Shown piece after piece: positions 37,261 through 46,530 of a stretch of 64,000 nucleotides of DNA (positions within the stretch are counted from its first letter, which is position 1; every line of letters begins with the position of its first letter). The DNA lies in assembly GCA_022605955.1 (NCBI GenBank), contig JAKCOZ010000014.1, forward strand, positions 12,220,001 through 12,284,000, given 5' to 3'. The notes below the pieces were generated by a model. That model was given only the letters and a program-made list of their open reading frames with translations. It was not told the origin of the DNA and made no database searches. The DNA is from Rallus limicola (Eukaryota; Chordata; Aves; Gruiformes; Rallidae). The position numbers were made by a program, and so were the translations under genes.

Positions 37261-40200
37261 GTGTGTGTGTTGGCTTTCCCCAGCCTTACCTTTAAGTGCC
37301 TGGTTGTGAAACTTAGGGAGGTTTATCCCAGTCCCTGTGGTTTATTGTTCGTGCTGCAGCTATTCAGGGTCACCACAAATAATGCTTTGCAGGGCCAGAC
37401 TGTGCCACCTGTGAGGACTTGGAAGAACATCTCACTCCTTTGAAGTCTTCTTCAAGTTAATGCAACTGCTTGAGGAACAGGTTTTGCTGAAGAACCACTC
37501 CTAGGGTTGTCTTAATACTTTAGGTTTGGCATGTTCTTCTTAGTTTCTACGTAAGGTTGCTTTTGCTGGAGTATGGGTTAAATACTATGTGCTCGCTTCA
37601 TAATACTTTTAGGAATAATACTTGTGGCAACTTACTGCAAATAGCTTCCACCCTTCCTAACTGTCCTGCAAAGAGCTTGGCCCACCGCTGCTCAGTCTTC
37701 GCCAAGCTTCAAAACCTACATTTTTGTTCTCATAATACTGGTTTTAATGTAAGAGGAAACATCCCACTTGTTTTAGATCTTCAAAATTAAGTATAAATTT
37801 TGACTGTGGGTTTTCACAGAACTTGAATCTCTGAGATGGTGATTTGCTTTTATAAAGCCAGTACACAACATTTGTAATATATCCGTAAAGTACTTTGTCA
37901 GAACTACTAAATGATGAACCATGTTAAAAGACTTTTAAGTATTCACATGTTGTAATTGCAGTTACAGTTTTAAGCTCCTTTGTTAGTTATGCAGAGTGTT
38001 CCTGAGAGACGATAGCATGGTGCAAGGTAATTTCCACAGGATGTGATTTGTCATGTGATTTCTCCCCCCGCCTTCAAAAATGGTGTTTTAAATGTATGTC
38101 TTTTTGCCAACTGGCTGGGTGCTGTGTGATGCCTTTTATTGCCATTTCCTTCTCTAGAACATGGAGGATGATAGTACCCAAGGGGATTGGTGGGAAGCTT
38201 GGATTGAAAAGGCAGGAAAAGTTTGTGTCCACTGTAGCAAATTCCTGCCTGGATCTTAGGTGGGCATCTCTAAGTTTGGTTTTGCTCCTGTGAGGAGACA
38301 CATGTGCACAGCCTCCCATGGGAGGTGCCTCCTTCTCATCTGGTTATGATCTGAAGGACAACAATGTGGTGGTTACTCCTGGCGATGAAACAGAACACTC
38401 TGTGTTGAGCTTGAAGAATCGGTCTTCCCTTTGACCCAACCTGTTACTGATGTGACATAATTTAATAGAAATTCTGTTCATAATTCAAAAAAAAAAGTAA
38501 TCTAGAAAATCACTTATGAAGCATAGCGTCCAGAGGACATTGTTGCTGGGGTTATAAAGTTAGACACTAAGAAATAAGAGAATAACGGATTTAATGTGTC
38601 AGCCACTTGAATTCGGTGAATGTAAATGAGGCTTTTGGTAGCTGCTGTAATGTGTTAAAAAATGTGATGGACTGGGAGTCTTGTCATAGCTCATTCAGAT
38701 CTTCAGGAAAAAATGCTGCATCTCCTCTCAGAGAACCCCTTCATGTTTATATTAATGTATTTCTTCCATAGAAAAGGCTTCAGTTGCTAGCGAAATTGTG
38801 ATACAGGGGCAAATTTTGATACCTATGCGCCTGGATCTTTGAGCTGAATGGGTAAACATCTGGTCATGCTGACTGGCAGATAAAAGTAGTTTCTACACTG
38901 ACACAAAAAATACATGTTGACCATCAAGCAGTGACTTCTCTGGTATTGATTGTCCAATGGCTTAGAGTTACATGGGTACTGAAGTGGTGTGCTCTGCCAT
39001 GCTGGTCACCCCCTTTTTTTGGTGTAAGTGTTCACCTGTGGTTAATTTATAAGGCTATTAGCCTAATGTTGAAGGATTCTGCCATACTGGATTTAAAAAT
39101 GTTTTTTAGTGATATCTTAATATCAGGAATTTTTTTTGTACTTTTGCTGTATTGCATTGATTTACTGTTTGTTTGTTGGTATAGATTTAGAAATACACTG
39201 CTTCTACCAGACAGCAGAACTCCCATATGTAGGACTGTACCTGATTGGATGTCTTTTATTTATATATTTTCATTGATTTCTTTATTCTGGATGGATTTAA
39301 ACATGCCAAGCACAAACTCACAGGGCTGCAATAACTGTGAACTAAGAGCTTTGGACTAAGGTGTGTGAAGATAATAATTACTACTTCCCCCCTCCACCCC
39401 AATAGTTTCTCTATAACCTAGATGCTGAATTTGCGATGGGAACAATAGGGATGTAGGATCAACCTTTACTCTTGGTACATGTATGAAGCACTAGATTGTA
39501 AAGTCTGAGTCTTCACTCAAGTACCCTGGCATCTTGGTAATAACAACAAATAAATAATAACAGCAGTAGGATAGCATGGAGATGAGGAATCCTGTGTTTG
39601 CATATTTGTGTGCATGATAAAAATCCATGTATCTGAAGATTGACTGGCCTATGGAGGCTCTTTTTTTGGCCAGAACAAGCCTTCTGATTTCTTGCAGACA
39701 GTGAGTTCACTCAGCCCTTACTGTTGAACCTCAGGAATGGGTCTAAAATGATGGTTCCTTACCATCCTATATCTTGCAGGAAAATAATTTCCACTCATGA
39801 AGAGTGGAATTAACCACAACACCACAGCTACCAAGCCCGCTTATAGCCAAAACAAAAAATAATTTGATTTGCTTGCAATTTCATGGGAAGGTGTGGTAAT
39901 GCTTTGTTTTGTACTTAGACATAATTATGGAAACCAAAACACAATTCAGAATTCTAATAAAAATACTAAATTTAAAAAAATTGGAAAAAAATAAAGCATT
40001 TACCTACCCATGTTGGAAGATTAATTACAGGGTTGAGTACTTACGTTAGTATCATGGTTTATTTGCATGGTTCTTGTTGTTGTGTGAAAAGAGGCGTCAA
40101 GTGTGTATGTAAGGCCCAGGACCATTTCAGTCACAGACACTTTTGAAAAGTGATTATGTATTTAACTGTGGGGTGGGCGGCGTTTTCTGAAACAGAAGTC

Positions 40201-40263
40201 ACCCAGGTAATAAGAATAAAATAAAAGATGATTAGATGGCTCTTAACCTGGCCAGCCAATTCT
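37261..40263. other. Intronic DNA with one long chance-like open frame
   Basis: No recognised gene. A 142-codon plus-strand frame at 38931-39359 encodes a Leu/Ile/Phe-rich sequence with two hydrophobic stretches. This is what T-rich intron DNA gives when translated, and it has no family resemblance. A TAATAA-rich stretch lies at 39535-39560. Confidence 0.5.
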
Positions 40264-40276
40264 TTTTTTTTTTTTT
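40263..40276. repeat. Poly-T run before the internal CpG island
   Basis: TCTTTTTTTTTTTTTT directly precedes ACCCCTGCTCCTCAG. It can be read as the pyrimidine tract of a plus-strand acceptor, or as the poly-A tail of something retroposed on the minus strand. Confidence 0.85.
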
Positions 40277-40279
40277 ACC

Positions 40280-40565
40280 CCTGCTCCTCAGGAAGGTGCA
40301 ATGTGTTCCCGCGCTTCTCGCTGAGGTAGGACAACCGGCGGTACGTTAGGACGCAGTGGCTGTAAATCACCACACAAGAGGCCTCGGCCAGCAGAGGGCT
40401 TCTGTGCCTCACCGCCGGCCAGCTTCCCGCCTTCCCGCCGTGGTTTCCCTTCTGCCGTGGTCCCGCGGCCTGGCGAGCTCTGGGGCGCTGCAAGGGGTGG
40501 GATCTGCGCGGCCGCCTCCGCTTGCCTTCGGATTATACGTGATGCCAGTCTCGTCTCCTCAGGGC
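40280..40565. promoter_or_regulatory. Internal CpG island (possible alternative promoter or boundary)
   Basis: About 25 CpGs occur in 260 bases (40301-40560) at over 60% G+C, standing alone in a CpG-depleted region. It contains ACCGGCGG, CACCGCCGG, CCCGCGG, GCGCGGCCGCC and a perfect CTCF core. Immediately left is a textbook acceptor (T-run, CCCCTGCTCCTCAG ending 40291), with a possible donor CTGAG|GTAGGA at 40326 that would define a 34-nt exon. Open frames cross it on both strands (85 codons plus, 72 minus) with low-complexity Arg/Ala/Pro-rich content typical of CpG islands. The likeliest reading is an alternative promoter or regulatory CpG island. A minus-strand retrocopy with an A-tail is the main alternative, but I found no target-site duplication. 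Confidence 0.55.
40388..40399 (+). promoter_or_regulatory. CTCF core motif
   Basis: CCAGCAGAGGGC matches the CTCF core CCASYAGRKGGC at every position and lies inside the internal CpG island. CTCF sites act as insulators and loop anchors. With motif in the forward orientation, a convergent partner would lie to the right. Confidence 0.5.
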
Positions 40566-43309
40566 AGGGGAATGTGCAGCCCTTCCACAGTGGCCCCGTT
40601 TAAATTGTGCTGAAATGCTTTTGCTGCAGAAATGGACAGGGAGGCATGTTTCTGTGGTCTTTGGAGTTAAGACAGTGGGATAATACATACTACTGGTGGC
40701 CAACTTACAAATAAATGCCATGTCATCTTAAACCACGGCAAAGATTTATTCTTTCCTTCCTGCTCTGGCACAGAGCGGCATCTGGTAGGGTCTGACTCTT
40801 ACAATTTGTGTCCCTAGCCATGTGTAAGGTGTGTACCTATGTGGGTGCACTCAAGCAAGTAATGTCTGTCTGTAATGGCAGGAGCACTGATCTTACACTG
40901 TGCTAGAAATGTATTTTGAATCTGTCTTGATGCTTCATTACAGAATATTCTTTGTGACACTAGTTTTGCATTTTACCTGGCAGGCATTAGTCTTTCTTTT
41001 GGCTAGGTTTTGCATTCCTTTTATCTGCTTTATCTAGAACTTGTCTCTGTTGCTTATTCTGTAGCCACCATGTGCTAAACAGCCGTAAGTCAAATATTGC
41101 CACATACAGCGCTCTGCTTAAAATACCATTAATATTGCTTGGTGCTGTGAGCCACCCAGTCAGAACCAAGCCTTTCAGCTGGGTGACTGGCAGCATATGG
41201 AAAGACAACCTCTTTTGGACAGATTTGGTTAAAAAGATAGTGTTTCTTCTGCCTTTCTGTGTTCAGCAGTGCCTTTTTTTTCCTCAGCAGAATTGGAAGA
41301 TAATAGGATTTTAAAGGGTGAGTAATTGACCGATGACCACTTCCAGCCATAGCATTTTTCTTCATATTGTGTGGCCTCGGTGCTAAGGTGAGGCACAGCC
41401 TGATTTCTTATTTTCACAGCTCACTGCACTAAATCCTGTGGCAGCTTGGACCTTCTGCCAGCGGCATAAGGGAAACGGAAAGATACATAACTGATCTGAG
41501 TTGATTTTGTTATTTGTGGGGATTTTTTGTCTCTAATTGCATTACTATAAGAACTGTATGCACTGTCAGATGCTAAAATCAAACCAAATAGACACTTTTT
41601 TTTCCTGATTTTTAAAGTTTGTTGAAAATGCTGTGTATTTTAATATCTCCTTTTTTGATACTTTTTTCCTCACATGGAAATATTTACAATTTTTTTTTTT
41701 CCTGCAAAGTTGTCTTTTTGGTTCAAATATTCATGTTAATTGTTCATGGCTGCGCTGTGGAAGGATGAGGGCTGGAGGTTGTGGATGCTTCAGGAGCTCA
41801 GCTGAGTAAGAGCTTTTGCAGCTGAGAGAGGCTTGGGAGCTTTGGGAGAAAGATGGCAGTAACAGCCTAAAGCTTTGGTCATCATGGGGGAGGTTTGCAA
41901 AAAAAAGGAGTCGAACGCTTTAATCACCCAGGAGGGAGTGAATGAACACTTTTCTCCCTACTTTTATGAGGATTTATTTTGGATTAGGTGGTAGTAGCTG
42001 TTTTCATTTAATCTTTCCCCCGTTTTAGCTTTTTTTCCACAAGCCTCTCTCCCTCAAGCCCCTCTCCCTCTTCTTTGCTCCTTTTGCTTGAGCCTGAATG
42101 CCTCTAACAGTAAATGACCATTTAATGAGTCTTTCCTCACCATACCTCCCCCATATCCAGTTCACCAGGGAGTGCCTTTGGGGTGGGGGGCACCTCACAC
42201 CTCTTAGTAGGGCTTTCAGTAGCCTGGGCAGCTTGCAATGCCCATAGGCAAAGGGCATGTTTATTAATAATGGGGGGAGCTGTGCTACCTTAGCTTAGAG
42301 TTAGCTTTAAAGTGACTTAGTGAAAGTAGTCCTAAAACCCTGTCTGGGGATTTTACCTGCAGCTTGGGAGACTTACTTGAATATACTTTTGATGGATAGG
42401 TAATCAGTATAAAACTGCATTTATTGATAACATTTAATTATATATTAACATATTTGTTATCCTAAGCACTGAAATATCTGTCCAGGTATTTCTGCATCAG
42501 TTTCTATAGAAGGATGTAACGTGCACAGATACAGGGCTGTGATTATATGTAAAAACCAAGGGTGGCAGAAGTTTTTGATAATACCTTTTTCTTTTTTTCT
42601 CCTCTTTTGCTCCTCTCCTCTTTCGCTCCTCTCCTCTTTCTTTCTTTTTTCTTTTTTTCCATTACTGTGTCTGCATGAGAAAATTGTACCAAAACTTGAA
42701 GCAGTTTGTTGTTTTTTTCGTTACTGGGATCTTTGTGGTCCTCGCTTTGGTATCAGTTTTGATGTGTTCTGTGAACAGTCCTCAGCAATGTAAGGATGTG
42801 GTAAGTGTGAAGCAGTTTTAGTGCATCAAGGTTTTAGAAACTGTTCCTAGATTGCTCTGTTAGGCTCTGACCAATTCTGAAGATTTTATCAGTGCTATAT
42901 ACATCAGTGTTATGTAAAACATATGCATATTAAATGTGACATTATATATTTTGTGTTTTCTGAAGTAATTTGGAATAAATAAAAGCACTTGTGACTGGAG
43001 ACTTGAATGTTTTGGTAGAAAAGAATGAGAAAGCAAAAAAAAAAAAAGTATGATAACTATTGAACTTGGTGCGTCTCTTACCTCAGTGAGTAACTTGCTT
43101 AGTTTAAAAGGTCAAATAAATTAAAAGGCGAATTAATGTTAACATGTTGGTGAACTACTTACTGACTTTAATTGTAACTGTAAAAACAGATACCCTGAGG
43201 CAAATTTAAGCAGTAGCAACTAACGTTGTTATGATAGCCTCAGGAAGCAAGTGTAACAGACAGGATGTTTTGTAATAAAACTGTAAAACAATTAAAATAG
43301 CTGCACAAA
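40566..43309. other. Intronic DNA with a pyrimidine tract
   Basis: No gene recognised. It contains poly-T runs (41693-41700 area) and the 77-base polypyrimidine tract at 42583-42661. The rest is ordinary unique sequence. Confidence 0.5.
42583..42661 (+). repeat. Polypyrimidine tract with 16-bp tandem unit
   Basis: Almost pure C/T. The unit CCTCTTTYGCTCCTCT occurs at 42601-42616 and 42617-42632, with a partial third copy. Long homopyrimidine tracts can form triplex (H-DNA) and bind PTB-type proteins in RNA. Confidence 0.85.
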
Positions 43310-43560
43310 GCACGCTGCTTTTCAGCCTGTCCAGAGGAAAAGGCTGCGAAGGGAGTGTCAGCCAGTCACAGCATCACAGTTGTTATAAATTGCCATCTAC
43401 TTTTGGAAGGGGCAAAAGATGGATAACAAAGTCGACAAGTAAATACACGCTACATAAATATGCATAAATCCATTACCATCTGCCACATTGTCCAATTTGA
43501 CTGGGTTGTCTTTCTGTGTCTACCACATAAATCAGTTTAAAGCAGTTTCCCTCCAGCAAT
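43310..43560. promoter_or_regulatory. Candidate enhancer: clustered SOX, FOX, POU, E-box and HOX/TALE-like sites
   Basis: Within about 110 bases the plus strand shows AACAAAG (SOX, 43425-43431) and GTAAATA (FOX, 43439-43445). TATGCATAAAT follows (POU-like, 43459-43469), then CATCTG (E-box, 43477-43482) and ATAAATCA (PBX-HOX-like, 43527-43534). A CCAAT lies at about 43492. The block is non-repetitive, retains CpGs (GTCGAC, CACGC) in a CpG-poor setting, and lacks the T-bias of its surroundings. Individual sites are short; only the clustering is noteworthy. Function is inferred. Confidence 0.35.
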
Positions 43561-44678
43561 ATTTTCTGTAATGAATGGGTGAAAGATCTACATTCTTGGG
43601 CTGTGACTGTAGTTCTGGTATATAATAGAGAAAATACCGTATTTACCATTTTCTAAAAAAAAAAAAAAAAAAAGCAAGCTGCAGTCAAAGATTTATTTGA
43701 CTGTGCAGCTACTAAACTTTGCATTAGTCTTTGGAAGCCAATCCAGGAAGTTAAATTATCAGGCTTTTGCTGGGCTAGGAATTTTTAGTGGTTTATTTTA
43801 TACAATCACTACTGCAGACAGTAAGCAAAGATTAGACATATCAGTCTCTAAATGTACTGGGGTTCATATCCCAGCGTTATGATCATTTTAAATAACAATT
43901 TTTTGTAAAGTTTCATTCCTTGCTTGGTAAGCAAACATAGCTCACAGTGCTGCTGTTTATTCTTTGTGTCATTACTGCGATATGTCTCAGTTTAGGTCCA
44001 AGTAATTTTATTTTCCTGTCCTGTATATGTATAGCACACTTGCATTTAATCTTCTATCCAGATGTGGCCTCTGTCTCTTTAGATTCAGCTTGTATGATTT
44101 TCCTACATCCTGTTCTGGATTTCTCCTAATAGCTACGACTATAGAATCACTGTGCTCTGCCCTGCGCTCATCTGGGCTTCGTTTCTTTTACACAGAGGCT
44201 GCTTTACGCTGTTCTGGCAGTGAAAAGGGGCCCCGGTGAGAATGGGTCTCAAGACCCAGCTGGCTTGTCTTATATTTTATGACTCACTGGGTAGATTGCA
44301 CCAGGATAGATAAAATTTTGTTTGTTTTATACAAGAAAAAAGTATTAAAATTTCCTTGGTTAGATTAAATCTCTTTAAAAAGTGAGTTGTCTTTTTATGT
44401 ACACTTAGGTTTGGGTTTTTTTCGCTCCCCTCCCAGTTTGGAGATGTGTAGTTACTATTGGAAGTATTTATAGTTCTTGATGTAGGCTGTATGTTAAGAC
44501 TTTACATCCAGATATTTTTTCTGGTAAGAGGTGTGTTTGTGGTTGGTTTTTTTTTTTTTTCCTTAAGATGCTTATTTGTGTTGGAAAAGGCAAATTTGGG
44601 TTTTCATTGCTTTTCTTGTAAAGAAACTGGCAGGAATTTATATATCAAACAATCTGATAAACCCTCTTCTCTCTGCAG

Positions 44679-44691
44679 ATATTTGCCCGTG
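44679..44691 (+). other. Candidate 13-nt microexon
   Basis: ATATTTGCCCGTG lies between an excellent acceptor (CCCTCTTCTCTCTGCAG) and an excellent donor (GTG|GTAAGTC). Microexons occur in neuronal genes. Thirteen bases would shift the frame unless paired with another exon. It is probably chance, but both signals are near optimal. Confidence 0.12.
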
Positions 44692-45771
44692 GTAAGTCAG
44701 AGGTCAAAAATCTAAAATGTCTGTCAGGGTACTTCTGTGAAGCTTTGTAAACCACTTAAGTATTTTTAAATCTCTCCTGTTAGGTGTCATTTAGTAGGCT
44801 GGAAATCTGACTTTGGATTTCTGGTTTGTAAGAATCACAGCTTTGTTTTTAAGGAAGTGACTTAGAATACAGTGATAGAATTATTGGGAATGTGATCTGT
44901 GAGTAGTACTGCAACAGCTTTTTGATGTGGTAAAGGTTTTTGTAGTATTAAAAAAGTAGTTTCTAATAAAAACACAGGTTCATCCCTTAATGTAGCAGAA
45001 ATTTCATGTTAAAATTAGAAATTAATCCACTTGGGAAAAAAGTGTGCAAGAGTAGGATTGATTATCACTTCAAATTAGCTGTCAAAAATTTAAGGATCAC
45101 ATAATACAAGATAGTTGTCCAGTCATTTAGCTCAGCCATGGAAGGATGGGGGCCTGCAGAGAAAGAATCATCTCATCAAAAAGTGTCTGGTCAAGGTAGG
45201 ATATATTTCCCCTGGGACTGCAGGGTGGCTGTGTTGGTTTGGAATGTTTTGACTAACTTGTAGTTAGCTAAAGCTGAATTGACCAAGTCCCATCCTAAAT
45301 GATGCGAGCTTCAGTGGTTTGTATTCCTCTGTGTGTTTGTATGACAAGGCATAAATCTCAATGTGGAGGGAACAGGGTGCTCATTTAAAATAAATAAATA
45401 TATATGCTAATTTTCAGGTGGGTTTTGTACAGCTGGGGTAGGATTTAAACTAGAGATTCTTCTAAAACAACCTCCCCACTTAACTGCACATCTTAAGTCT
45501 TGGTATCATACTTACTGGTTGACTGATGTGTGAGATAGTAGACCAAAGTGTAAAGGTTTGTTCGAGAAGGACCCTTTTCTGATCCAAACCCACTCTTCCC
45601 TGAGTTCTTTGTGTTCACTGGTTACCTTCCAGCACATTTTGTATGTGCTTAGAGGAGAGAAGATGTTCTGGCAACTACATATCGAGGCAGGAAACCTTCT
45701 GTTTCCAGATCTGCCCCAGACTTCCTGTACGGCTGAGGGGCTGATCCTGCTACCCTGGGCTGAAAAAAAGA

Positions 45772-45795
45772 GGGGGGGGGGGGGGGGAAAGGGGG
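45772..45795 (+). repeat. Poly-G tract, G16 AAA G5
   Basis: Sixteen G followed by AAA and GGGGG, preceded by AAAAAAAGA. It is a strong quadruplex former and a length-unstable homopolymer. The run length may also reflect sequencing error. Confidence 0.85.
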
Positions 45796-46173
45796 AGAAA
45801 AAAAGAGTCTTGTTTTTGTGTGCAAGTTTTTAATGCAGTATTTCTGCTACCAGTTGTCTTGTTCATAAGATCTAACACTTACCTGTGTAGCAGGATGTTA
45901 GGAAGGTGAATTTTTTGACCATCCTCAAGTGCTCTCTGTTGGGATGCCCTGTGTATGGAGAAAATAACTTCTAATTGTTACTGCACTTTGAATCCTTAAG
46001 CAAGACTCGAGGAGACTTGTGCTGGGTACCAACCTCTGAAACGGTCTTGCTCTCTGCCCTTGATAATGAAGTAGATAGATGAAACCTTCCTTAGAAATGA
46101 GGTAATTCGTTATTATTTTCGAGCAGCGATGGCAGAAAATAGGAAGAAAACAATTGCTCTGAAAACAATTTGA

Positions 46174-46530
46174 ATGTTGCTCCAGACAAATAAAAGACCA
46201 AGGCGGTGGCTGACCTCTTCTGACAAACAGCTGGAGCCAAAAATGGCCACGGAGTTGTCGCTTAAGGACTTAATGGAGGAGATCTTTCAAATCCAAGAAA
46301 CAGTAAACAAGGTAGATGGAGCTTTTACAGAGGTTAAAATTGAGATAGCTCAAATGAAAGCCAGGCGAAATGAAATTAAAGAAAAGGTGAATCAACAGCT
46401 CCGCGTGTGTGAGGATGAATTGCTTACGTTAGAAGAGACTTCTAATCAAATCAGCTTTCTGGAATGATCTTTGAAGAATCAGGAGAATAAAAGGAGGAAA
46501 ATCAAATTTGAGACCGGATACCTAGAAAAG
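46174..46530 (+). pseudogene. Fossil L1/Tx1-type LINE ORF1 (coiled coil plus start of RNA-binding region)
   Basis: An open frame of 97 codons ends at TGA 46465-46467. An internal ATG at 46243 has a strong Kozak context (A at -3, G at +4) and begins MATELSLKDLMEEI. From there the protein is a regular heptad coiled coil: EIFQIQETVNKVDGAFTEVK, then EIAQMKARRNEIKEKV and LLTLEETSNQISFLE. After the stop the same frame continues SLKNQENKRRKIKFE, which lines up with the ENRSRRNN...G segment at the coiled-coil/RRM border of L1-type ORF1 proteins. ORF1p of this family is a trimeric RNA chaperone. Downstream frames are broken and I cannot follow the RRM or CTD with confidence. Family assignment rests on architecture and this motif, without a database search. 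A domesticated fragment or an unrelated coiled-coil exon is the alternative. Confidence 0.45.

Larger units (their letters stand above)
43561..46173. other. Intronic DNA with homopolymer tracts
   Basis: No gene recognised. It contains an A19-20 run ending at about 43673 and the G16 tract at 45772-45787. A splice-flanked 13-base segment lies at 44679-44691. Confidence 0.5.

Noticed and set aside
37588..37602. TGTGCTCGCTTC resembling the start of U6 snRNA
   Set aside because: Only about 11 bases match and the following sequence diverges at once.
38931..39359. 142-codon plus-strand open frame with two hydrophobic stretches
   Set aside because: T-rich intron DNA translates to Leu/Phe/Ile-rich peptides. 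There is no domain, no supporting splice pair, and this length is expected a few times in 64 kb by chance.
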